From NCBI GenBank assembly GCA_037447655.1, contig JBBHKE010001533.1, forward strand, positions 1 to 64,000: a stretch of DNA of 64,000 bases. The letters run 5' to 3'. The stretch is from Zygnema cylindricum. Taxonomy: Eukaryota; Streptophyta; Zygnematophyceae; Zygnematales; Zygnemataceae. The position numbers were made by a program, and so were the translations under genes. Positions 32,301-42,606 of this stretch are shown in pieces. The notes under the pieces were generated by a model, which was not told the DNA's origin, ran no database searches, and was given only the letters and a program-made list of their open reading frames with translations. Each line of letters begins with the position of its first letter. Within the stretch, counting starts at the first letter, position 1.

Positions 32301-35300
32301 TGAAGCATGCTGGATTATAGATTCATGTGCCTCCATGCACATATGTAAAGATAGGCACCTGTTCACTATGATAAGAAAGATTCCCACCGTAGAGATAGAG
32401 TACGGGGATGAGAGGATAGTCACCACTACTCTTGTTGGATCGGTAGATCTGAAAGTGTTAGCAGAAGGAAAGACATCCATATTAACATTCTCAGATTTAT
32501 TGTATTTTTCAGAGCTGAACAAAAACCTCATCTCTACATCTGTATTAGATGATAAGGGTTTTTTCACTAGCACTAGGGAAGGAGTCTTTACTGCTACTTT
32601 TGAGGAGGATGTCTATTTCATTGTTGAGAAAGGTAGCCATGGGATGTTTAGGCTGATTTTAAGTAATGAAACGAGGAAACTTTATTATGCTGGTGTTCAT
32701 GATATTATGATGTGGTATAAGAGGCTTGGGCATGTGAATCTAGATAAGTTAAGAGAGATGAAAAAGATGGGAGTGGTGGAAGGGATTCAGTTCACTGAGA
32801 GTTATGATATAAGTGATTGTAGTGGATGTGCTCAAAGTAAAGCACACATGTTACCCTTTCCTTAAACAGCCACCTATAAGGGTGAAAATATTCTAGATCT
32901 AGTACACACAGATATTTTGGGGCCGGCTAAAGTGCCCTCACCGGGGGGGAAGAGATTTATGATGACTATAACTGATGATTGGTCTCGGTATTCCCGAGTG
33001 CATTTTTTGAAAAACAAGTCCGAAGCTCAGGATTGTTTTAGACAATATAAAGCGTGGAACGAAAAACTCCATGAAACTCCAATCAAGAGAGTAAGAAGTG
33101 ACAATGGTGGAGAGTATACTTCTAACCAGTTTGAAGATTTTCCAAGGGAAGATGGGGTCCAACACCAAAAGACAGTTCCAAAAAATCCGGAACAGAATGG
33201 GGTAGCTGAAAGGTTAAATAGAACACTAAGTGATAGTGCTAGAAGTATGTTGTCAGATAAAAAGATAGGGAAAAAGTTTTGGGCAGAAGCAATGAACTGT
33301 GCTAATTACCTCAAAAATAGAGTTCTTACTTCAGCTATAAAAGATCAAACACCTTATGAGAGATGGACAGGCCGGAAACCAGACATATTTCACTTAAAGG
33401 TTTTCGACTGTCAAGTATTCAGTCTAGATACAGATCGGTCTAATTGGAAGCTTGATCCTAAAGGAAAACCGGGATACTTATTAGGATATGATGAGGATGT
33501 TAAAGGATATAGAGTTTATGATCTAAAAAGGGAAGATATAATCTTAGTAAAGCATCTAGTAGTTATGGATGAAGGAAAGTCTGTGGATCCATTCAAATAT
33601 ACGAAGACAGTAAAAATCAGATTTGAGTCAGAAAATTCAGATGACTTTGAGCTTCCTAACTATCCAGGTTTTAGAGAAGATGACATTCTTGCAGGTACAA
33701 ATCAGACCGAAAAGGACTCGGCTGTGGAAACTCCAGTGACAACTCTACCCGAAGCGGAAGACGTGGTGGAAATTGATTCGGAATCAAGGGATAGGGAAGA
33801 AGCCGCGTTTGTTCGAAAGAATCCACGAGAACCATCTATTCCGGCCTCAGATTTTGAGGGGGGAAGGAGAAGTAGCAAAAGACTGCAAGAAAAACAGGTT
33901 AATAACAAGGTAACTAAACTATCTCATCAAGATGAACCTCAAACTTATCGAGAGGCGATGACTTGTCTAGAAAGAAATCGGTGGAAGACACCCATCAATG
34001 AGGAGATGGCCTCAATTATGGCAGCCGATACTTGGGAGCTGGTGGATTGTCCACCTAACCGAAAACCAATCGGTTGTAAGTGGGTTTTCAAGTTAATACT
34101 GAACCTAGATAACACAATCGAGCGCTACAAGGCCCGACTAGTGGCAAAGGGATTTACACAAAAGGAGGGAATTGACTACGAGGAAACCTTTACCCCGGTG
34201 GTCGGATTTCCCTCCGTCCGCATACTTCTTAGCCTGGCAGCAGCGGAAGACATGGAAGTGCAGCAAATGGACATCAAAACATCCTTTTTGCATGGAGAAT
34301 TGGAAGAGGAGATCTTCATGCGACAACCCGAAGGGTTTGTGGAGGAAGGAGAGGAGAGTAAGGTATGCCGGCTGATTAAATCTCTTTATGGTTTTAAACA
34401 GACGCCTCGACAGTGGAATAAGAAGCTTGATGAGTTTCTTACCGGTCTAGGATATATCCCGATCAGCTCAGATCACTCAATCTATGTTTTCGAAGAGGAG
34501 GAAGGTTTTATATTTATTGCAATTTATGTTGATGATTTGCTTGTTTTAAGTAAATCAATGGAAAAAATTAATAAACTGAAAACCGATCTTAAGGGGAGAT
34601 TTGAAATGAAGGATATGGGGGAAGCAAAATATATTTTGGGAATTCAAGTAGAGAGAGACCGAAAAAGAAAAATTATAAGATTGACTCAAAAGGAAGCAAT
34701 AGGGAACATGCTTGAAAAATTTCAAATGGATAAAGCTAATAGTTGTACAACTCCAATGGAGTTGAAGAAGGGAATTGAGGGGAGTGAGGAAGAAAGAGTC
34801 ATAGTCTTAGACGAGGAATTATCTCCTGAAGAATAGAAGTTTATGCAGACTATTCTTTACAGACAAGTAATGGGAAGTCTAATCTATTTTATGAATTGTA
34901 CCCGGCCGAATTTAGCTGCAGTAGTAGGAGTGCTGAGTAGAAGTCTAAATGCTCCCACTAAGAGGGATTGGGAGGCAGCTAAGAGAGTGCTTAGATACTT
35001 GATAGGAACTAGGGATCTATGGTTGCATTTGGGTGAGGAGAATACTGACATCACCACTTGGAGTGATTCCAGTTATGGTGATGCTCCAATGAGGAGATGC
35101 ACTTCTGGATATGTATTATATGTGGGTGATGGGGCTTGCTGTTGGAGTAGCAAACAACAAAAGGTTATTGCTCAGTCCACCATGTAGGCTGAGTATATGG
35201 CCTCTTGCTCTGCTGTAAAAGAATTGATGTGGGTCAAGTCTTTGCTTGGTGAGCTTGGTCACCTTAAGAGTGGTGTGCAGAAAATATTTTGTGATAATCA

Positions 35301-35520
35301 GGCAGCAATTGCTATTTCTGCCAATCCTAAACATCATTTTAAAGCCAAACACATGGATATTAGTCTCAACTTTGTTAGAGAGAAAGTAGAAAATAAAATA
35401 ATCAGTTTAGAATACCGACCAGAAAGTGAGATGGTAGCAGATATGATGTCCAAACCTGTGCCTTCCCCTAAGCTAATTTTCTGCAGGGAGAAGTGTGGTC
35501 TGAAATTAAAGATTAACTAG
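32300..35520 (+). pseudogene. Element C pol: protease, integrase, reverse transcriptase, RNase H (nearly intact)
   Basis: Protease site WIIDSCASMHIC (32311-32346; Gly of DSGAS is Cys). GAG-pre-integrase YKRLGHVNLDKLREMKKMG (~32715). TAA at 32863 interrupts the integrase zinc region. The integrase core has ITDDWSRYSRVHF, SDNGGEYTSNQFEDF and PKNPEQNGVAERLNRTLSDSARS, then RWTGRKPDIFHLKVF. RT (from ~34060) has KPIGCKWVFKL, QQMDIKTSFLHGELEEEIFMRQ and YVDDL (34525-34539). RNase H has DSSYGDAPMRRCTSGYVLY, CWSSKQQKVIAQSTM-stop-AEYMAS, [22 protein letters not shown] and ends MMSKPVPSPKLIFC with TAG at 35518. Stops at 34834 and 35185 are single substitutions (compare E and E in relatives). Confidence 0.9.
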
Positions 35521-35533
35521 AAAATAAGGGGAG

Positions 35534-36416
35534 TGTAGAAATTAATGGTTTTTAAAGTATTTTCTAGGTCTGAAATAAGAAAGAAGCCGAGGCAGTCTAC
35601 CTCTAACTTCTCTCCAACTCTCAAACTTGTCGCAGTCACTGAGAAATTGGAGAGGAAGCAAGAGCCATGGCTACCTAGGCTATCCTGAGGTTTACGGGAA
35701 ATATATATTTGGGGTTTATTAAGTAAAACGATATGCAGCGGCCACAGGATTTAAACTTGATACCTGCTGGACGGCAAGCTGCCGGTAGCCGGTAACCTTA
35801 ACCGTTAAGTCTTAAAGTAGTGTTACGTACTATGTAGTTTGATAACTATTTAATCATTAATATGTAAGATAAATCATTTAACTATAATTGTTTACGGGAT
35901 ACATAGAACCGGTAATGTAAAAGTACGAATTGCGGTACAGATAAGAAATCAATACCGCGCATTGATTTCGTAAAGCGAAACAAATACCGCGCATGTATTT
36001 ATTACGGCTCCGATCAAATGTGAATTTAATCGGACGGCCAGAATTAGCGCCGAGATCTCGGAAGAAGAATTCGGCGGTTTGTGGGCATCGCCACATCGGA
36101 TGACACGTGGCGAAATTACATTGGATCGTGGTATCTCCGGAGATTACGGCACCGAATCCGGATATGACATGTGTCGACATTTAGGCCATGTTGTACAATT
36201 TCCGTAAATAAAGTACACAAGCGACTGTACTTTTGTGTACAGAGGAGAAATCTGATTGGTTCTGTACATTAGTAGATAGAGTGTGTGAGAGAGATAGGAC
36301 TTAGAAAAATTAGGAGATAGGATCCTCTCTTCCAGAGAGCTTCTGTACAAAAAGTCAACTTTGACCCTCCATAACTTACTGCTCAGGGGAGCAAATTCAG
36401 AGATTCTTTTTGCTAT
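35534..36416 (+). repeat. 3' LTR of element C, truncated at its 3' end
   Basis: Follows the polypurine tract AAAATAAGGGGAG. It aligns with 30136-31013 with few differences, including short deletions near 35612 and 35793. At GATTCTTTTTGCTAT (36416) it passes into gypsy gag; the last ~165 bp, including the CA end, are missing. G-box at 36104-36109. Confidence 0.9.
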
Positions 36417-36990
36417 GCGTGCTCGTGTGGAAGCTCTCCGTGAAACATTGCCGGACTTAATGTCGGATGCTGAAGCTGTCCAGAAATTTGTTAGACAGTT
36501 TCCGAATCAGTCTAAGAAGTTTATTCAAAGTCACCTGACTCAAACGTACGGCTTGAAGTTCACTCTCGACGAAGTCGCCCAGCACGCCGTGGAATACGAA
36601 ATGCAAAATTGTTGGTGGGAAGCCCATTACCGTCCTAAAGCGGTTCCGAAAGAACCAATTGTTCCACCATGGAACAATCCTCGTCCTAACAACCGACCTC
36701 TTGAAGTTCCAGCCATGGGAACCCCACCTGTTGCTCCCGGAAACCGTTTATGTTTCCAATGTGGGAAGACGGGGCATGATGCCCAAATTTGTCCAGACAA
36801 AACTTTTAACAATACACATTGCAAGCAAACCGGACACTACGTCCAACATTGTCATAAAATGAACCCGGAATTTTCCTATCAGAACTAAATTAAAAATGAT
36901 GGCATTCCCGCTCGATCCGCAAAACCGGTTCAACCGGTTAAAGAACCGGAAAAGGACACCACTCCACCTAGGGTATCTTGAAGAGAGAGG
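36417..36990 (+). pseudogene. Gypsy gag C-terminal part with CCHC knuckles
   Basis: Reads ARVEALRETLPDLMSDAEAVQKF, 'FPNQSKKFIQSHLTQTYGLKFTLDEVAQHAVEYEMQNCWWEAHYRPK', then a complete zinc knuckle CFQCGKTGHDAQIC (36752-36793). A second knuckle follows whose first Cys is lost (NTHCKQTGHYVQHC, 36820-36855). A stop lies at 36886; the same frame continues AKPVQPVKEPEKDTTPP to ~36980, then a frameshift. The N-terminal capsid is missing because of the junction with the C LTR. The ATG at 36415 is created by the junction. Confidence 0.8.
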
Positions 36991-38200
36991 GCGTTTAGAC
37001 ATGCAAGAGCAAATGGCGGCTATGATGAAGGAACATTTCACAGCCTTCTTGACTCAAATGAAGCAACAATTTACAGACATGGCTCGCACTGTTGTACATA
37101 TGCCCACATTGGCAAGTCGAATCTTACGAGATTCCACTATCCAACAAGGAGAGGCTACCTTCGACAAAGGTTCGACCGATCATAGCCGTGACGGTAAAAC
37201 TCCTAATACCCGCATTCCTTTGTCATTCACTAAAGAACCTTCTCTTCCCTTGAGCGAAACCGCTTTAGCCATCGCGGCTGAAGCTCTCAACATTGTGGAT
37301 CCAATTATACATGAGGCACACCACGTGAAGGAACGCTTTTGCATTCTATCCACTATAATTTCCGACCCACCAAAAATCTCCCCTATCTCCTTACCCTTCG
37401 ATAGCTTAGCTGCAGCTGCCGCGTTACAACCACTTCAGTTGCACAAAAATCTTGCTGCTATTCAGCCTATTTCCATAGTGGAACGAAAGTCCCTCGATCC
37501 TCACATTAGTTTTTTGGATAACGGGAAGGGTGCATTATTGATCAATGGTATAGCCCCTTCCCTGCCTCTCATAGATACGGGTGCAAAGCTAGTGATATTG
37601 GGCTCTAGCTTTGCACTGAAGCTTGGTCTAACTCCGGACAAGCTTCAGTCCACTTCTACTCGTTTGTTAACATCAGCGGGTACAACCGAGCCACTCCTAG
37701 GAATCACTAAGGAACCGCTTGTTTTCAAGTTCCAAAACCGAACGGCCACAGACTTTGCTGAAATCTCGGTTCACGCTCTAGTCACTAAATGTAGTGACTA
37801 TGAATGCCTAGTGGGACAGGACGTTATATTTCGTGTAGGGGGTGGTGTTGACATGCATGATCAGACATTTTCTTATAGGCCCACTAACTTCCCGGAACGC
37901 AAAATCTGCATTCCGCTAATTTCCGCTAGGAAGCCCATGCCTATTATGGCAAATTCGGCCACATCTATACCTGCATTTTCAGGGAATTCGGTGGGGGCCG
38001 AAATATTTCATTCATTGTCAACGGAAGAAATTATGCCCGATAGTTCTTACTTTCCAAAAATTTTCAGTGACCCGGGTTTTCTTATAGATACGAGGGAATT
38101 TGACCGAATCTATAACCAAACCTTGTCAATTCCACTTTCTCCGGTCTCTCCCACAATCCCAGTCCCTACAGACTCTTCTGGGTTTCTTCCCATTAATTGG
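36985..38200 (+). pseudogene. Gypsy linker and retropepsin (aspartic protease)
   Basis: A Met/Gln-rich helical stretch (MQEQMAAMMKEHFTAFLTQMKQQ, part) and a linker precede the protease. The core reads GKGALLINGIAPSLPLIDTGAK (Asp-Thr-Gly at 37574-37582) and is followed by VILGSSFALKLGL and a conserved C-terminal 'ECLVGQDVIF'. The open frame is intact from 36896 through the protease into the methyltransferase (stop at 38549), so protease and methyltransferase are encoded as one polyprotein with no intervening stop. Confidence 0.85.
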
Positions 38201-39232
38201 AATCCGGTCCAATTGAAACCTCATCCAAATGGATTGGTGATTTTGGACCTTTTCGCTGGAATAGGTACTTCCCTCCTTGCATGTTTGCGGAATGGATTAT
38301 TAATCCGATTTTATTATTTGGTTGAGATTGATCCGTTAGCACGGAAAGAAAAATTACATCATCAATATCTATTGCATTCCCAATACCCGCATTTGTTACC
38401 AAAATCTGCATACGAGCATATGCATATTGCCCTCCCACAAAACATTCGGATTGTGGGCAACAATCACTTACTGGAGATTGGTCCAATCGATCTAGTTTTT
38501 GGCAGATGGGTGTGCCACGGAATGTCTTGGGCCGGGAAAGGCCTCAGATAAGTCGATCCCCGCACCAAATTATTTTTTGAATTGGTTCGAATCCTACATT
38601 TTCTACAAACTTTAGATCATCATATGGGGTATATATTGGAAAATGTCGCAGCCTATAATGATCCAAGACCTATAGTCTTGGCTGATTATCAACGGATCGA
38701 ACAATTAATTGGTCCGCCTCTTATTATTGACGCGGCTCGCCACGGTTCACTAGCACACTGGGTTCAATCCAAATGGACGAACCTGATCGATATTGGTAGA
38801 CTCCAGGAGGCCAACTTGTTAGTTTGTCCTCCTCCTACAGACATTCAGGCTGCCCTTCTTCCTTTCCATAAAGTGTAGCCTTACATTCAAAAGGAGTGTT
38901 CCCCTAATTTCAGTGTCAATGTTGTGGGTCGACCTCTCAAGGTGCTTCCTACCTTAGTTTCTTACCCACATTCACATGCATTCTCTAATGACGGTCCTGG
39001 CATGCTCCGAAACATTCATACCGGTGAGCTTGAAGAGCCTACCTCTACGAAACGAGAACATCTCTTGCATTTTATTCCTGGCGCTACGGCCGATCCTGGT
39101 CTTAGTGAACGTCAAAAATGCACTTTATTAGGTTGTGTCATGGATCCTCAGTCTTTATCTTTTGTTATAGGTCTTGGGTTTGCAGCTGGTCGCCACTCTC
39201 AAGCACATCTTTCTCAACCAACTGGGGGGGGA
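38201..39232 (+). pseudogene. DNMT3-like cytosine-C5 DNA methyltransferase domain inside gypsy pol
   Basis: Motifs appear in conventional order. Motif I is LDLFAGIGTSLLACL (SAM binding, 38243-38287). Motif II/III is the VEIDPLARK region (~38320-38350). Motif IV has the catalytic Cys retained (codon 38513-38515) but PCQ changed to VCH. Motif VI is ENVAAY (38639-38656). The motif VIII-like part is IDAARHGSLAHWVQSKWTNL (~38730-38790). A C-terminal target-recognition/motif X region follows, with HLLHFIPGATADPGLSERQKCTLLGCVMD and GLGFAAGRHS. Unrearranged order and the ENV...DA.....H block point to DNMT3 rather than the rearranged plant DRM. Two in-frame stops (TAA 38549-38551, TAG 38876-38878) interrupt otherwise continuous frame 2. 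The enzyme would transfer a methyl group from SAM to cytosine C5. DNMT capture by retrotransposons has been reported in dinoflagellates and a charophyte (from memory). Confidence 0.9.
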
Positions 39233-39239
39233 ATGCATC

Positions 39240-41020
39240 ACTAAGAAAATCTTTCCGTCCCACTCTCCAAAAGACCACATTTCAATTTTTCCTCTTTCCT
39301 TCTCCAATTCCACCAGTCCCGGAGATCTCTATCTACGATTTCCTCAATCCTAGCCATATGTCCTGGTCTATTCCCGCATACACGACTGTCCAGTCTACAA
39401 GTCCCATGCATATTCCACCCACACCTCATTGGATTGTTGCTTTTCCAACACGCAGTTGGAATCATTCGGTTAATTGCCTTAAACAGACACCTTTAGCTTA
39501 CGAGTTAGGTCAAACGCTTATCGCAGAGGAGCAGTTGGCATTTGCACAAGCTATGGAAGCTATGACAACCGAATATTCTGATGCTCCTAAATGGAAATTC
39601 GACACCAACCTAACAAAGGCTGAACAAATGTTACTGGATGACATAGTTTTACGAAATGTGGATGCCTTTGCCTCTTCTATGAATGATTTGGGTCGTCACA
39701 ACGCTTATAAGATGTCGATAGATCTCGAAGATGACCGCCCGATATTTAAACCGAAACATCGTTTGTCAAAAACTGAATGGGAAATGGTAGACAAGCGATG
39801 TGCTGAACTAGAGGAAGCTGGCCTAATCTATTGGTCATAATCCACATTTGCAGCTCCCACTGTCATGCCTCGGAAAAAGGATTCCGAGGGTAATTTTAGT
39901 GAACGTCGAATGTGTGGTGACTATCGTGAACTAAATGCTAGAACGATTCAAGATCGTCATCCCATGCCTTTTGTCGAAGAAATATTTGATCATGTAGGCG
40001 GAGCAAAGTTTTTTAGTATCATTGAGCTCCGTCAAGGATTCAATCAAATTGAGATAGAGGAAAAAGACCGGCATAAAAGTGCCTTTTGGGGTAGCGACGA
40101 CCGATGGGAATGGGCCGTAATGCCATTCGCACTGAAAAATGCTCCGGCAGTATTTCAAAAAGTCATGGATTCCGTTCTTGGAGGTTGTAAGTTTGCTAGA
40201 TGTTACATCGATGACCTCATCATTGCCTCGGCTACTATCGAAGAGCACGCTGCTCACATCGAATGGGTATTGACTGAATTAAAAAAGGTCGGATTAAAAT
40301 GTCATCTAACGAAATGCACCTTTGGAGCCGACGCAGTGCCTTACCTCGGCCATTTTATCTCGGCTGAGAAGATCACTCCTCTCGAAGCAAAGGTAGAGGC
40401 AATCAGTAAATTGCCTGCCCCCACGGACCTCACAAGTCTGCGAGCCTTTCTCGGACTTGCTAATTATTATCGCAGGTTTGTATCTAATTTTAGCACCATC
40501 GCATCTCCGTTAAACGAGCTTCTCAAGAAGGAAGTGGCGTTTATATGGGGACCCGATCAGATTATCAAATTTCAAAAATCAAAAATCGCTTTATCGAGTG
40601 CTCCAATTCTTTGTCCTCCCAATCACAAACTCCCTTTTTGTCTCCAAACAGATTTTGGGAAACCCGGAATCGCTGCCATTTTGACACAAAGAGAGTTGAG
40701 CGGAGAGGAATACGTAGTTGCTTACGCGAGTAGAAGCAATAACCGGGCTGAATCAAATTATAGTAGCTACGAAGGAGAGTGTCTAGCCGCGGTTTGGGGA
40801 GTCGTTCACTTCCGCCATTATTTGTACGGAAAACCTTTCACACTCCTAACTGACCATCAGCCCTTACATTGGCTGATGACGAACGATAAGCTTTCCGGGA
40901 AGCTAGCCCGATGGGCTTTAATCTTACAAGAATATGACGTTGAAATAATTCACCGACCAGGTCTGCTTAGTCTAAACGCAGACGGAATTTCCCGAAATCC
41001 TTTGCCCCGAACAACAGATA
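39240..41020 (+). pseudogene. Gypsy reverse transcriptase and RNase H
   Basis: Frame 1 opens across the G8 tract. Pre-RT sequence ('WIVAFPTRSWNHSVNCLKQTPLAYELGQTL') leads to RT: DRPIFKPKHRLSKTEWEMV, a stop at 39838, MCGDYRELNARTIQDRHPMPF, the active site YIDDL (40204-40218) and TLTKCTFG/YLGHFISAEKITP. RNase H follows with LPFCLQTDFGKPG, YEGECLAAVWGV, PFTLLTDHQPLHWL and LNADGISR (catalytic D, E, D, D all present). Only one stop breaks ~590 codons, so RT-RNase H is the best preserved part of the element. Confidence 0.93.
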
Positions 41021-42312
41021 ACGGAGTTCGACAGGATTTCGATGGCGACGATGTTCCCGTCATGTACATGGGTTCTTATCTTACTTACTGCCTGGTGTCT
41101 ATTCCAAACCCCCGTCCCGCCACAGATCCTTGGCGTGATGGGCCTCTCATTCTTTTCCTATCCTCCCAGACCTTCAGGTCTGGCACTACCTTTGATGAAA
41201 AAAACAGAGTGAAAAAGAGGGCCAAAAGTTACCTTTGGCTCGGGGGATCTTTAGTTCGGTTGTTGGCAGACGGAAGCCATAGGCACGTTCCACGGCCTAC
41301 CGAGCGTCTCTCTCTCATCGAGCAGGTTCACACTGAGCTTGGTCACTACGGTACCAAGCAAACGTTAAGTCTAGTTCAGGCACGGTATTGGTGGTATGGA
41401 ATGCAAGCTGATGTCGCTGCTATTTTGCACAAGTGTGCCACCTGTGACCGTCTCCGAACTTCTTTTTTTAACCGGCAGACTACGCTCCAACCTCTACCTA
41501 TTAGGGGTTTGTTCTATCAATTTGGCCGGACCTTTTCCTATCTCACGTAAAGGGAAACAATACATCATGATTATGATGAAAATTTCAGTAAGTGGGTAGA
41601 AGTCGTAGCCCTGCCTCACAAGATAGCTAAGTTAACCACCACAGTTTTTAAGGAACATGGCCTTATGAGATACGATATCCCAGTCGAGGTCCTTACGGAT
41701 CAAGGTACAGAATTTCGGGGAGAATTTCAAGAGATGCTTGATGAGGCTCTCATCAATCATCGTCGTACTAGTCGGGATCACTCCCAGGCCGATGGCCTGG
41801 CTGAACGGGCAGTCCAGATATTTAAGCGTGCCTTGCGTAAGCATTGCTTAGAGAAACACATTTCGGTTTGGGACGAGTCCCTCTGCTACATTACCATGGG
41901 ATATCGCATGTGAGTTCAAGCTAGTATGGCTAATTTCAGCCCGTACTATGTTTTATTTGGGCGACAACTGTTGCTTGGTCGCAATATTCAGAAAGCTGCA
42001 AGCTTTCCACTTCCGCTGATGTCTGACACTATCATTTTGGAAGAACTCACTCGTCGTGCTTTGCTTTTTGCCGGTGAAATGCCCATGGCTTTTGATAACC
42101 TGCAAATTGCCAAGCATCGGGACACACTTCGGTTCGCCACCACTCGCAGCGGTGGTTACAGGCCGCAACAGAAGCCATATTGGGTGGGAGACTATGTTTA
42201 TCTTCGGAGACAATCTTTCGACACTTTGGACACTGATGTTTCTGCACACATCCTACGGATCATCGAGGTGGATCCGAACGGAATTTTGGGATTACAAAGA
42301 GCGGACACTTAG
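41020..42312 (+). pseudogene. Gypsy integrase
   Basis: The zinc-binding HHCC module is intact (HTELGHYGTKQTLSLVQARYWWYGM...CATCDR, 41329-41455). The core starts with LAGPFPISRKGKQYIM in another frame (41510-41580), where the first catalytic Asp is Asn (INLAGP). Frame 1 resumes with SKWVEVVALPHK, VLTDQGTEFRGEF (second Asp) and DHSQADGLAERAVQIFKRAL (Glu). The C-terminal domain includes PYYVLFGRQ and 'PYWVGDYVYLRRQSFDTLDTD', a GPY/F-like SH3 fold region. Stops at 41548 and 41911. No chromodomain follows. Confidence 0.88.
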
Positions 42313-42589
42313 ACTTTTCGAGAGCACTCCAAGAATTATGCTCCATGTTACTTACCAGATTTGTCGCAGGATATGGATCCTATGCGGATGCCGATTACGG
42401 AGGTGACGGCATGTACCTTTTTGTCATCGATCGGACGGGGAAACTTCCATGTTACTTTGTGATCATTGCAACCAGGGGTTTCACATGGAGTGTTTGGTGC
42501 CATTATTGTTGGCAGTTCCGGATGGTCACTGGTTTTGCCACGGATGTCGCGAGCTACCGGTCGTGTTGGCCTGCTCCTTTGCCAGCTAA
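42313..42589 (+). pseudogene. C-terminal PHD finger of the gypsy polyprotein
   Basis: After a linker ('LPDLSQDMDPMRMPITEVTA') comes C-x2-C (42412-42424; an extra T at 42421 shifts the frame), 11 residues, CDHC, four residues, HMEC, 14 residues ending HWF, then CHGC (42536-42547). This is the full C4HC3 spacing of a PHD zinc finger, including the aromatic residue two before the last Cys pair. The frame then runs to TAA at 42587-42589, directly before the polypurine tract, so the finger is the polyprotein's C-terminus. PHD fingers usually read histone H3 tails. Here it takes the position a chromodomain has in chromoviruses, suggesting a role in targeting integration (inference). Confidence 0.85.
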
Positions 42590-42593
42590 AGAG

Positions 42594-42606
42594 CTGGGGG
42601 GGGGAA
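42594..42606 (+). other. Polypurine tract of the gypsy element
   Basis: GCTGGGGGGGGGGAA-type run after the last stop and before AT-rich non-coding sequence; the expected plus-strand primer. A nearly identical CTGGGGGGGGAA lies at 39222-39233 inside the pol region. Confidence 0.6.

Larger units (their letters stand above)
30136..36416 (+). mobile_element. Ty1/copia retrotransposon C (Copia-1), youngest and most complete copy
   Basis: 5' LTR 30136-31182, primer-binding site 31183-31197, gag-pol 31187-35520, polypurine tract 35521-35533 and 3' LTR 35534-36416 (truncated). The two LTRs differ at only a few percent of positions by eye, so insertion was recent relative to the other copies. The coding region has five lesions: TGA at 31256, a frameshift near 32010, and stops at 32863, 34834 and 35185. 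The 3' LTR stops abruptly against gypsy gag sequence. Confidence 0.9.

Noticed and set aside
42313-42589. Chromodomain at the gypsy integrase C-terminus
   Set aside because: No chromodomain aromatic cage or fold signature is seen; the C4HC3 pattern identifies a PHD finger instead.
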